Positions 10,431 through 19,990 are shown, counted from the first letter of the stretch. The stretch: 64,000 nucleotides of DNA from Pseudogymnoascus destructans (GCF_001641265.1 NW_020167531.1:558001-622000), one strand, 5' to 3'. Numbers and translations: made by a program. Notes: generated by a model not told the origin, from the letters alone.

Positions 10431-10767
10431 TAGTGGGAACGATGCAATCGACGCGGAATAATAGCGAATTAAACTCGGAAATTTAGTGGAACACTCGGGA
10501 GTAGCTTATGTATGTATGTGGCTCTCACGCCCGCCGGTCTTAGGCCCATTACTCTCCAACGCCCCACACGCCTCGAGAGACCGCCGCTCGCGAGATCAAG
10601 ATAATTGTGGGATAAATGGAATCGCACGAGCCAGGAGCGAGGGAGGCGAGCGGCTCCCACGCCCGCGGTCTCCAGAGTCGGGAGACTCGGAAGATTTGCC
10701 GATCTGGCGACCATCTCAGGTCTCCAGAAATGGTGGGCTCTGCGGAGTTGCCGGAGCGCAATGAAGG
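10431..10767. other. GC-richer spacer, no recognised gene
   Basis: Several overlapping frames exist on both strands because of high GC content, but none resembles a known protein. CAGGTCTCCAGAAAT and GCGGTCTCCAGAGTC are related short repeats. Confidence 0.4.
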
Positions 10768-11560
10768 ATATATGTTCCGGCCCAGTCGCGAATAATTCAT
10801 ATTCGCGAATAGGCTGGCCCATTCGCGAATGGGCCAGCCCAACCACGAATATGAACCTCCGCGAGCGGGCCGGCCTATTCGCGAATGGGCCGGCCCAACC
10901 ACGAATAATAGTAATAGTAAAGTAGTAATTAAGAATCTATATACTATTACCAACAGTGTCTGCTCTTTTTAGAGTACAGTTCTTACACCGCTTTATAATG
11001 AACTCTACTTCTTCTCTCTTTAGTCCATAGAACTTTTGTTGTATGATATTCCATGTTTTTGTACGGCCTGCGTGTAGGAGTTGTAGGTGTTCGTTGATAA
11101 TAGTACCAAATGCATCGCTCTCAAGAATTACACATCGTGGGTTTTGAAACCTAGTAGGAGCTTATTATGTAGAAGCATAAACTCTGTTTGCGCACGATGC
11201 TTAAGTCGTGATTCAATAGGATTTGCAGGTTTCATCGATGGGTTCTGAAGATAGAGGAGTAATTGACGGTATTTTAAGTAGTCTATCCGCTCTCTATTAC
11301 TATAGCTAAAGCTATGAATATAGGTTTGAAAAGCAGTGCGCACATCCTGAGGAAATGGATTAATCTGTGCAATAGTAGGGTCTTCCATATTGATGAAGTT
11401 GATATAATAGATCTATCTACAATATCTATACTATATTACCCCGCATAGGTTGGGCATCATTCGCGGTTGGGCCGGCCCATTCGCGAATAGGCCGGCCCGC
11501 TCGCGGAGGTTCATATTCGTGGTTGGGCTGGCCCATTCGCGACTGGGCCGGAACATATAT
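10768..11560. mobile_element. Small TIR element with palindromic termini
   Basis: Long inverted termini begin GTTCCGGCCCAGTCGCGAAT at about 10774 and recur in reverse at about 11554. The homology spans about 110-140 bp per side. Both termini are built from nested palindromes such as ATTCGCGAATGGGCCGGCCCA; the left arm has one extra internal unit (about 10795-10830). Both ends are flanked by ATATAT (10768-10773, 11555-11560), which could be a 6-bp target duplication or part of the TIR. The interior carries an integrase zinc-binding-domain frame on the minus strand. No transposase catalytic domain fits in about 790 bp, so it is non-autonomous or of unknown type. Confidence 0.72.
10937..11388 (-). 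pseudogene. Stand-alone integrase zinc-binding (HHCC) domain
   Basis: From ATG 11388 the frame gives about 80 residues (MEDPTIAQINPFPQDVRTAF onward). A frameshift near 11140-11150 follows, then a region with HLQLLHAGRTKTW, KFYGLKREEVEF and IKRCKNC. Spacing is H-X4-H-X28-C-X2-C, the integrase N-terminal zinc-binding fold found in Ty3/Gypsy, GIN and KRBA2-type integrases. The stop is TAG at 10937-10939. The catalytic DDE core that normally follows is absent; the frame ends just before the TIR. Function is unknown: a captured domain, a repressor or a deletion derivative are all possible. The frameshift suggests decay unless the gene is spliced. Confidence 0.65.
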
Positions 11561-11756
11561 TATTATATCCTGAGGGACCATTGGGAGCTCCTAGCCTGAC
11601 TGCCTGGTTGATTTGATTCGATTGCACTATGTAAGCCGTTCTGCCCAAACTGCTTCTCTATTTTCGTTCATAGTTATCTATAGATCTAATGACTCTGAAC
11701 TTGTCAGACCTTTCATTGCCCTTACTTCTATATACCAGAATTCACTTTTCTACCAC
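11561..11756. other. Short spacer
   Basis: No gene recognised between the small TIR element and the LINE fragment. Confidence 0.4.
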
Positions 11757-12040
11757 TACGTATATTTTAGTACTGTGGATGGGCTGCCCGGAATTGCTTT
11801 AGGATCACCTTGGCTGCTGCAGAAAATGGGTTTGTGTCGACGCATGATTTCCTACCTACCCACATCCGGTGTCGCTCGTTCTCTACATTCCAAGAGGACG
11901 TGTCGCACCGTCTGCAACCGCATTGGCATCATCTGTATTGGCCTTGTTGATGGCCTAGAGGTAGGCGCGTATGCCGATCTTGCCTGTGTGATGACCGATG
12001 CCAATATGTGTGGTGAGCCGGTAGAGGTAGTGATTTGCCT
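11757..12040 (-). pseudogene. LINE (non-LTR retrotransposon) C-terminal fragment
   Basis: The minus strand reads HTGKIGIRAYL then INKANTDDA and, after a frameshift, CQCGCRRCD and ENERHRMWVGRKSCVD then AAAKVILKQFRAAHPQY. This order (TGKIGLRAYL, ADTD-x-C-x-C-G, T-V-x-H-x-L-x-E-C, RMW) is the region after the reverse transcriptase/RNase H of Tad1/I-type fungal LINEs. Multiple stops and frameshifts are present. It may have truncated the 5' end of the adjacent merA-like gene. Confidence 0.55.
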
Positions 12041-12169
12041 ATGTATTCCGTTCCCTTACAAATGACTCTGAGTGATAGAATAGTACTATTGCAGCAGCGC
12101 TAACATAATAGTTAATGCCGCTTCCACCAGAGTACATGCATCATGTTGTCTGAGTGCTGCTTTTGGATA

Positions 12170-12820
12170 TTTATCACTGCGGGTGCTTTTCCTCGCCGCC
12201 GGTCGCTGTCCTAATACTGCACACATCTCTGTTCTTCCGATCAAGTTAGCTAGCACAGCCCATGGTGGATTTGTTGTTTCAAATACCCTGGAAACCTCGA
12301 TCCCTAGGGATACGCCGCTGGCGATTGTGTTGCCGATTCCCCGCAGTTCGTCTATACTGCTGCAGCGGAAGGAAAGCTGGCTGCACTCAACGCCCTGAGA
12401 ACAATCAATAATCGAGAGCCGGAGAAAATCGACTATTCAGTCGTGCCGTGGGTCGTATTTACTACTCCAGCTGTTGCTGGCGTCGGTGTTAGTCTCATTG
12501 ACGCTCGTGCTAAGGGCATTGACGCGGAAGCATCGTCTTCCCCGCTAAACCTTCTTCCTGGCGCTCTCGTACAGCAAAGCACGCAGGGCTTTGTAACGCT
12601 AGTGCGAGATAAGAGTGATGACCGGATCGTGGGTGCGTTTGTTCTGGCAGAAGAATGAGGAGAACTTGTAATGGAAGCAGCTCTCTCCGTGCGTTACCAT
12701 GTCATGGCCAAAGACCTGGCGGGGATGTTTCATCCATATCTTACGTGGAATGAGGCTTGGAAGCTTGCTGCATTGGGCTTTGATAAGGATGTGAAAACCT
12801 TAAGTTACTGCGCGACGTGA
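12170..12820 (+). pseudogene. merA: Mercuric reductase-like gene, 5' truncated and frameshifted
   Basis: Successive plus-strand frames match the C-terminal half of a MerA flavoprotein. FLAAGRCPNTA (FAD/NAD domain, G-R-x-P-N) is followed, after frameshifts, by QFVYTAAAEGKLAALNAL. VPWVVFTTPAVAGVGVS opens the dimerisation domain, and HPYLTWNEAWKLAALGFDKD leads to the end. An in-frame TGA interrupts near 12656. MerA normally ends with a vicinal Cys-Cys pair that hands Hg(II) to the active site; here the first is Tyr (LSYCAT). The N-terminal FAD domain with the redox-active C-x4-C pair is missing. It would have reduced Hg(II) to Hg(0) with NADPH. It lies tail to tail with the merB-like gene, 142 bp apart. 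Confidence 0.78.
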
Positions 12821-12962
12821 ATCTTGACTTGTTTCTTCCAAATCGAATACCTTATAGATAGAGATAGCTGAAGTAAATTTTACAATCGGGAATACAATTT
12901 CAAAGTAACAGATCAGGTCACATCTTACATTGGATTGTGTTACACTTGTAAAAAAAAACTTC

Positions 12963-13523
12963 CTACTGAAGCAACATGCCAAAAACTGTGGCACCTAACT
13001 GCACAGCTCTTTGCTGATCAAGAATCGTCCCTGTTATCTCCGGATGAGCTTGTACCCAGGCATCTGCGATTGTTCGGCTGACGAAGAAGTTTACATATTT
13101 GCAGCAAACATCCGCAGCAGCGCCTGTGTTAGACGCCGTTCCAACGAAAACAACGGTTTCGGGGGGGTCCCAGCTAACCCGTTGCTGGTGAAAGATAACA
13201 CAGATTTCGTCGCCAGACTCTGTCCTTGAGTGCATTGTTGCGTCGCTGTGAACCATAGGCGGGATTCCGAGAGCATCTATCGCGCACATGGCAAATACTG
13301 CTACCCCGCTTTGCAGTTCGACACGATGATGCGTTGGTCTGACCGAGAACGGATAGGCAGCGATGATGTTCCTGTGCTTGTCCATTCGTATATAATCGTG
13401 GTCGTGCAATGCACTCAATATCTCATATCCTGTTTTACCGGAGTCCGCCGCAATGTCATCGATGATATTGCTTGCAGGGAGGCGTCCGGACTCACTCAGC
13501 GAGCTTAGGATTGCGACTTGCAT
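12963..13523 (-). CDS. merB: Organomercurial (alkylmercury) lyase MerB-like
   Basis: The frame from ATG 13523 gives 186 residues. It continues open 5' of this (in-frame LLQSRCAPDEQGLRAMQ) without an ATG, so the true start may lie behind a frameshift or intron. An N-terminal winged-helix-like part (SSLSESGRLPASNIIDDIAA) leads into the catalytic MerB fold: YPFSVRPTHHRVEL, VAVFAMCAIDALGIPPM with the Cys and Asp used for protonolysis, and GAAADVCCKYVNFF with the second catalytic Cys. These correspond to Cys96, Asp99 and Cys159 of plasmid R831b MerB. MerB cleaves carbon-mercury bonds, releasing Hg(II) for MerA. The sequence is closer in style to actinobacterial-type MerB, suggesting horizontal transfer; this is inference. 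The start is uncertain. Confidence 0.85.
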   Translation of the reverse strand: MQVAILSSLSESGRLPASNIIDDIAADSGKTGYEILSALHDHDYIRMDKHRNIIAAYPFSVRPTHHRVELQSGVAVFAMCAIDALGIPPMVHSDATMHSRTESGDEICVIFHQQRVSWDPPETVVFVGTASNTGAAADVCCKYVNFFVSRTIADAWVQAHPEITGTILDQQRAVQLGATVFGMLLQ

Positions 13524-13925
13524 TGCACGCAAGCCTTGCTCATCGGGCGCGCAACGACTTTGCAAGAGAGAATTGAGGGCAGGTGGTAATCCATTGTCGT
13601 TGCAGCCATAGTGCTCGCAATGTTCCTATTGGATTGGTCAGATTTCCCTCAATTGTTGACCTAATTAGGATTGGACTGCCAACAGTCATGATCGAATGCG
13701 CTTGTCCTGAGCTGGGTAACAAGAAAGACCGTGAGTCGAGATCAAGAAAATGCCCGCGAGAGTACAGTAGACCTGACAGAAGACGATGGTGAGAATGGTT
13801 TGGAATTCCGCGCGGCAGCAGGCCATAGATGAGGACGAAATTCCGCCCCACCTTTCCACAGGCCAGCCGTAACCTGAAAGATCAGGCTTGATTAGGGGAC
13901 TTGTGTTGCCGGAGCCTAGCAAGGC
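13524..13925 (-). other. Coding-like but unassigned region upstream of merB
   Basis: Minus-strand frames here are open (13540-13851, 13686-13922) and rich in plausible protein sequence (for example YSRGHFLDLDSRSFLLPSS), but no family is recognised. An ATG in another frame (MAATTMDYHLPSILS) would join the merB frame after a one-base shift near 13570. A splice acceptor-like CCAATAG precedes the open merB frame. The region could be the merB 5' exon or the remains of another gene. Confidence 0.35.
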
Positions 13926-14269
13926 ACATCAGAGCAAGGGCAGAGCATAGAAATGTCGATAGGGGGGCGGGAGGTTGTGAAAGCTTCTTGCCAAACTGCT
14001 GTTAACAAAACAGGAGGCAAGAAGGGCTCGAGTGTGAGCCTCTAGCGGAATATAAAGCTCATAGTATGCCTATAAGGCACACCATTTGCTTGATATTAGT
14101 GGCAGGAACAAGTTCCTGCTGCTAAATCACTAGGTGGATAAGGTAAGAGGCACCAACTACTCGTGCCTACGTTAGCGATGACACTTGAACCTATGTAAGG
14201 GTTAATAATACTGTATTTGTAAAAGGGGAGAGCTTACTATAATGCTGCTTCCTATCTAATAGGATGCAT
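13926..14269. other. Spacer, no gene seen
   Basis: A poly-G tract (13962-13970) and a short hairpin-like AGGAACAAGTTCCTGCTG segment at about 14105 are the only notable features. Confidence 0.4.
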
Positions 14270-14569
14270 AGAGGTTTCTTATAAGGTTGACTTAACAGAG
14301 GAGGCAGGGGATTAAACACAAAGGCTTTCTAAGTAACACATTATAGTATTGTAAAGAATACTATATTAAGTTGAGCATGAAGCTCCTATCTAAGGGAATA
14401 CTATCTACTTATATAGTAGCACCATGCCTTATAGATAGTTTGGATAGTTAATAGATAGCTCAACTATCTAATATCCACTAGTTTCTACAACTATCCACTA
14501 GATAGTCACACTACAGCCTAGCCCCACTAGCCTTATGACTTCTTAGGTCACGTTACTATAGCTGTAACA
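14270..14569 (-). repeat. Degenerate LTR-F copy
   Basis: On the minus strand it begins TGTTACAGCTATAGTAACGTGA at 14569 and keeps the GATAGTTG...TATCC blocks and AGATAGGAGCTTC segment of the complete LTR-F at 27202-27619. The outer boundary is approximate. Confidence 0.65.
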
Positions 14570-14825
14570 AGTAGTGGACTAGGACGTCTAAGGTGCATTA
14601 GAGCGATTAGATCATATAACGCCTAAACAATTGTTTCTAACTGACGCCATCTTAACATTGCCTAAGGTGTTACTAGTTGTTAATGCAGGATTACTACCAT
14701 TAATGACGTGATGGCGTACTACATTGTTAAGGAGGGGACAACCTTCCATCGTAGTCGTGCTAGTCAGCCTGTCCTACTAGTCTCTATGGTTAAAAAACAA
14801 AAAGCCACTATAGTCTAAGGCAGAC
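14570..14825. other. Repeat-island spacer
   Basis: No gene or element end assigned. Confidence 0.35.
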
Positions 14826-15000
14826 TGTAAGGACACAGGGCACCCAGCTCACAGTAATAGCATATGAGAGTGCGAGTCAGAGGCTAAACAGATGCTATCC
14901 TATAGGTCTACTACGAAGGATACAAAAAAGATGATGAGGAACCCCGTTGGGTCAATCCCCTTAAGTACCCAAAACGGGTCCGACTCGGCTAACCTGCCCT
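14826..15000 (+). repeat. LTR-C fragment, plus orientation
   Basis: Begins TGTAAGGACACAGGGCACCC and matches the minus-strand copy ending at 3029, including GATGAGGAACCCCGTTG and a CGACTCGG segment. It is truncated next to the LTR-E minisatellite. Confidence 0.7.
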
Positions 15001-15014
15001 AACTCTCCCCACGT

Positions 15015-15131
15015 TGTTACGATTATAGCTTACAGCTTGTTATGGTTGTTACGGTTGTTACGGTTGTTACGGTTGTTACGGTTGTTACGGTTGTTACGGT
15101 TGTTACGGTTGTTACGGTTGTTATGGTTGTG
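15015..15131 (+). repeat. 5' LTR-E fragment with GGTTGTTAC minisatellite
   Basis: Starts TGTTACGATTATAGC, identical to the start of the minus-strand LTR-E at 4688-5050, then about ten copies of GGTTGTTAC. It breaks off at about 15131 where LTR-A sequence (GTTGTGGAATAGTCTAAGC) begins. Confidence 0.8.
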
Positions 15132-15173
15132 TTGTGGAATAGTCTAAGCTATGACCCTTTGGCTCTGTTTCCT
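15132..15173 (+). repeat. LTR-A 42-bp fragment
   Basis: GTTGTGGAATAGTCTAAGCT through CTGTTTCCTAAGAC matches the 3' quarter of LTR-A. It sits between the LTR-E fragment and pol of the same element, marking an internal deletion or template switch that removed gag, protease and most of the reverse transcriptase. Confidence 0.7.
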
Positions 15174-16544
15174 AAGACTGCATACAGAACGATCTTCTTG
15201 TCTATAGCACAAGTAAGGAGGAACATGTTAAGCATGTCAAAATGGTTCTACAAAAGCTTTAAGAAGCAGGACTACAAGCAGATATAGCAAAATGCGAATT
15301 CTTTGTTCAAGAGACAAAATTCTTAGGACTCATCATTGGAGTTAATGGAATTCGCATGGATCCTGGAAAGGTGAACACTATACTCGATTGGAAAGCACCA
15401 AAATCATTACGGGACATGCAAGCTTTTATCGGATTCTGTGTGTTCTATCGAAGGATTATCAAGAACTATTCAAACATCATGAAACCACTCGTCAACTTAA
15501 CGAAAAAAGACCATGTCTTCGAATGGACAGAAGCATGTCAGGAAGCATTCACACTTCTGAAAAAGACTGTCACAGAAGCCCCAGTCTTACGACATTTCGA
15601 TAGAGAGAAGACAGCCTATGTTGAAGCTGATGCCTCAGATTTTATTTCCTCAGGGGTACTGTCACAGAAAGATGACAAGGGAATCCTACAACCAGCTGCA
15701 TTCTTCTCGAAAAAGATGGAACCTGCAGAATGCAATTACGAAATCTATGACAAGGAGTTACTCGCCATCATCAGATGCTTCGAAGCATGGAGACCAGAAG
15801 TCGAGGGCACAGCAATGCCAGTCCAAGTTTTGTCAGATCACAAGAGTCTTGAATACTTCATGACAACAAAGAAGCTTACTCGAAGGCAAGCTCGATGGGC
15901 TGAGTTTCTGTCAAGGTTTAACTTTCAAATTATATATCGACCTGGGAAACAGAACGGAAAAGCAGATGCATTAACTCGAAGACCAGGAGATAGACCAGAA
16001 GGGAACGAAGAAGATGACCGCCAAAAACAACAACTTCAAACCCTGCTACCACTCAAGAGACTCCATCCAGACCTCCAAGAGATAAGGAAATTCGAAGATG
16101 CTAAGGTGAATCAAGACATCCAACTTGCACCAGTCCACCTACAGGAAGCAAGTATTCTAGACAAAATCCAAACTGCGCAACTTCAAGACAGCTTATGCAA
16201 AGACACTATTCAGAAGCTTCAGAATGGAGAACGAAATAGTCCAGACATAGCTCTAGCATATTGCGAGGTGAAGGAAGGGCTCTTATATTATCATAATAGA
16301 GTCTGGGTTCCAGAAAGTGCTCATGTCGAACTCTTACAAGAAATTCATGACCAACCAGCAATGGGACACCCTGGCATTGGGAAGATGATTCGGGTCATCA
16401 AAAGACAGTATTACTTGCCCCGGATGATAAGACAATTATACAATACATCAAGAACTGCCATATCTGCAAAAGATCAAAACCTACAAGAGATGCTTATAAT
16501 GGACTTCTTCAACCAATCCCTGTTGGCAGCCAGCTGTGGCAGGA
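15174..16544 (+). pseudogene. Ty3/Gypsy element E: RT end, RNase H, integrase zinc domain
   Basis: The frame begins just after the reverse transcriptase active-site region (LLVYSTSKEEHVKHVKMVLQ), has a TAA near 15262, then is open from 15265. It includes the RT thumb (FIGFCVFYRRIIKNYSNIMK), RNase H (VEADASDFISSGVLSQKD; YEIYDKELLAIIRCFEAW; SDHKSLEYF) and the integrase zinc-binding start (LLQEIHDQPAMGHPGIGKM). A frameshift near 16425 precedes NCHICKRSK. It ends at the codons Gln-Asp within CAGGA, where LTR-B begins. This is exactly where the inverted fragment 5051-6161 resumes the same protein. Confidence 0.9.
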
Positions 16545-17036
16545 TGTAAGGACAGTTCGAACTGAGGCTGACCTTCAAGTCTGCAGAAGTATCCGAAGTA
16601 TAATGTGAAGACTTCGATACTCGAAGCAGTAGGACAAGGTATAGTAGTTCAGGCTCCAAAGCATATACTTTATACCACAGGGGTTAAGTGGTGAGACTAA
16701 CAGGTTGGCCAAGTGGTTCGACTCGAAGTAAGGGAATGCAAAGTAAGTCGAAGCAGGAGGAATTGCAAGAAGGCCAAGTAGTATATAATTTGCTAGCTAA
16801 AGATCAATAAGAGACATGAGCAATAAGTGCTTATATAACAGTAAAAATCTCTAGTGCCAAATAAGCGAAGGCACTAATTAACCGAACCCTAGCTAAGCGA
16901 GCCCTAGTGCAGCAAGCCAATAACAAGAGAGCCTAAGCCAGTAGTCAACATTTGGGCTGATCTAGGTCAGCAAGTGAAGCGAAGTGAGCGAAGTGAGTGA
17001 AGCAGGTGAAGTGAATGACATAGTGAAATAGTTACT
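16545..17036 (+). repeat. LTR-B 5' portion
   Basis: Begins TGTAAGGACAGTTCGAACTG directly after the CAGGA duplication. AT-rich, with AAGCGAGCCCTAG and GAAGTGAGCGAAGTGAGTGA repeats near 16890-17015. It ends at about 17036 against the LTR-A 3' half; its terminal 61 bp are at 6162-6222 in the opposite orientation. Confidence 0.75.
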
Positions 17037-17536
17037 ATAGGGGTACTCTGACCTTGGACCTCCTTTTACTTCCTATAGGCTACGAACCTAAGAGATGGTT
17101 CTATGGGATTCTCTTACGTCGACTACAGTTGCCAAGCCTGGTTAGTCATGGAAACTCTTGGAAAATGAGAGAACTACACTCCTTTAGCATAAATAGGATT
17201 GCCCTTTCCTTAAGAAAGGGCAAGCAGACAATACAGTAAATCGACTATCACATACTTCCACGTCTTTTCCAAGCTTCCAAGCATTGATCTTGTTACTCCT
17301 TGTTTCTAAAAAGTCAGTGAGGTGCTAACCTCTGACTTATCCCTGAGTTCTCAGACTCAACATTTGTTACAACTTGTCTAAACCACTCCACTATATCATA
17401 CACTTGATTGCTGCGTTGTGGAATAGTCTAAGCTACAACCCTGTGGCTCTGTTTCCTAAGACAGTGTGTTGTCTTAGTAAAATCTTCCCCTTCCTTGGGT
17501 GGCTAGATTCTCACATCTGGTGCACCCATCATTACA
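17037..17536 (+). repeat. LTR-A 3' half (inversion junction)
   Basis: Starts at the GGGGTACTCTGACCTTGGAC position of LTR-A and runs to the canonical end ATTACA at 17536, where hAT transposase sequence starts. The 5' part of this LTR copy is at 6223-6429, inverted. Confidence 0.85.
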
Positions 17537-19273
17537 GAATAGTAGAGTTATTACTCTCATTCATTGTATCAAATATCCTCTCCTTACGACTTATTGAAAG
17601 CCATTCGTTTCATCAATTAGTACAATTCTTAAGCCCAACTACTTTGTCAATCTCGTCACGAACACTACACTGAGAGCTACAGCGGCAATTCTCATATCAC
17701 CGAGGCTTATTACAAATAGAACTCCAAGCTCATATTACCTATGGTGGCCGGATATTTATAACGACGGATGTATGGACTGCACAAAACTATACAGAGTACG
17801 CTGCTGTTACAGGTCATTGGATTAATGAGAAGTGGCAGCACCGGTGTGTATTACTTGATGTAATCCACCTTCAAGAACCAATTCATAGCGGCGAATATCT
17901 CGCTCAAGAATTAGCAGCAGTAACAGATAGCTTCGAAATCACAGGTGCTATCTTTACTTGTACACAAGATAATGCCTCAGCGAATACTGTAATGCTTTCA
18001 GAATTTGAGAAATTGGCCAGTGAACGCCAGACGTCTATTCAACAGCCTTGGACGTTTACTGTTAAAGAAGGGGACGTCCAGTGTATTGCACATATCATTA
18101 ATCTTGCAGTCCAAGCTGCTCTTAAGAGCTTGAAAGCCAGCCCGGATACAGAAACAGAAGCATACTGGTGTGAGCAAGGTCTTGCCCAGATTCCGCAGCA
18201 TATGGATAGCTCTTCAACTGAAGTATCAGCAACCCTTGAAAAGCTGTGAAGACACATTTATGTGTTTCGGAACCGACGAGCTTGGAAGGATGCTTTACAG
18301 AAACAGATAAAGGCAGCAGGCCAAAAGCCACGCCAATTATCACTTGATATGCCTATATGCTGGAATTCGACGTATTATATGCTTGAAACCGCTTTAAAGC
18401 TTCGAATACCGATTACTGCAGTGTGTACTACACAAAAGCTTGATCCTAGTATAAAAGATATTGCGTTAACTATAAGTGATTGGACTATTATTGAAGCTCT
18501 TGAACGATTATTCCTATTCTTAAAGCCATCGAGATGGTTACAAAGCTATTCATATCCAACCCTTAACTTTACTATCCCTCTTTACTTAAAGATGATAAAT
18601 AAAGTTATATCGATACAAGAAGATCTTGGTAAAAGCTCTGCAATTGGACTAGCATGCGGAGCTGCGCTTCAAAAGCTTAATGAGTATTATACTCTTACGA
18701 CGAATCAGCAGTGTAAGCACTCAGCTGTTGCTACAATTTGCGACCCACGAATGAATCATACAGTATTCAAAAGGTTATATCCAAATACTATAGACGATAC
18801 ACGAAGATCACGAGCAAGGGCACAATTAGAAGACGTCTGTAGGACATACCAAAAGCGAGAGTATCACCTAAACAGCCCTTGTGGAAGCAATAGGTACTAC
18901 AACTACAATAGATCAAGAGCCTGATTCTGATGAAGACCTATTTGCGTCAGAGGGCTTAGCATTTCAGGAGCCAGAATGGAGGCGGTGGATGCTTGAACCA
19001 CGGCCTGGTGAGCACACTGATATTCTCATTTATTGGTGCGCAAAGCAATACCAATATCCAGTTATTGCCCGTATTGCTCGTGATCACTTAGCAATTCCAG
19101 CAACATCCGCAGCATCAGAACAGGTATTTAGTAATGGTAGTGATATTATTACAAAAAAGCGGAATAGGTTATCACCGCCAACAATTAGATATTTACTTTG
19201 CTTACGGAATTGGGGTCAGATTCAAGGGGCTGATAGTGATGGCGATGATGCTGACGATGAGGCACACGAATAA
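17537..19273 (+). pseudogene. hAT-family transposase, 5' truncated
   Basis: Read through stops, it shows the hAT order. IVELLLSFIVSNILSLRLIE leads to TDVWTAQNYTEYAAVTGHW (first catalytic Asp region) and CTQDNASAN (second Asp). DVQCIAHIINLAVQAAL is the C-x2-H-like motif, and LDMPICWNSTYYMLE follows. The C-terminal dimerisation block is PATSAASEQVFSNGSDIITK then NRLSPPTIRYLLCL. In-frame TGA codons at 17671-17673 and 18247-18249 fit CGA-to-TGA changes, and there is a frameshift at about 18870-18900. The 5' end with the BED zinc finger is cut by the LTR-A insertion ending at 17536. Conserved SAASE and W residues leave little doubt about the family. Confidence 0.88.
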
Positions 19274-19280
19274 GGGGTTA

Positions 19281-19394
19281 GGGTAGGTTACTAGTATTAT
19301 CAAAAGCTTCATTTTTATATACTCTATTCAGCCTCATGTATCCGGATATATACCTACTCTACCCGTAGGATTTTGGCCGGATACATACCCTACC
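19281..19394. repeat. hAT 3' flank with short repeats
   Basis: Contains ATCCGGATATATACC..TACCCGTAGG and GGATACATACCCTACCCGTGG, two related 20-25-bp units that may belong to the hAT 3' terminus. No TIR partner is visible because the 5' end is lost. Confidence 0.4.
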
Positions 19395-19990
19395 CGTGGG
19401 GGTCACGGATATAATCCAAGCCTTCTTAGACTGTCAAAACACTCCTATGGCAATATACGACCTACGTACAGCTCTTTTCTTCTTTTGGCGTTCGTTTGCG
19501 GCCTGGAGCTTCTTGTTTTCGTCTGTAAGGAGGGACTGCGGAGTGTGCATAGCCATTCGACAGCCCTTAACTAATTGTCAAACGGCACGATCTGTAGGAC
19601 TAGTAGAACCAGCCGTACGACGTTGTACAAACTCTCCAATTGCCCTAGCTTGTAATTCAAGCTCTTGTATATTATGTGGCGTCTCTAGGACCTAAGGCAC
19701 TAGTTTAGTCGACGGAGGAGGGGGAGGGGTAGGAGTCTGTAATTGAGTATTAAGCTTCGAAAGAACGCATTATAGGTCATACGGGATTAATCCTATAGCT
19801 GTAAACCCACTACGGGCCATGTTTGGTGTTAAAGACCCTGTATGAGCTATAGAATAGGCCTAAAGGAAATCAGACTTATCAATATGGTAAACCCCGACTT
19901 GTATAAGATCTTCAATTTGTCGTCTATATAAACGTTTTAAGACCGCAAAGAAACTAATATCAAGAGGTTGAAGTAGATGTGACAACAAGA
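19395..19990 (-). pseudogene. Pogo/Fot1 transposase C-terminal relic
   Basis: The minus strand reads HLLQPLDISFFAVLKRLYRR (third catalytic Asp in QPLD), then IEDLIQVGVYHIDKSDFL, a Pro-rich linker, ELELQARAIGEFVQRRT and LLTDENKKLQAANERQKKKR, the coiled tail of these enzymes. At least five in-frame TAG/TGA codons, mostly where Gln or Trp is expected, make it a heavily mutated relic. The N-terminal part is absent beyond about 19990. Confidence 0.78.
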
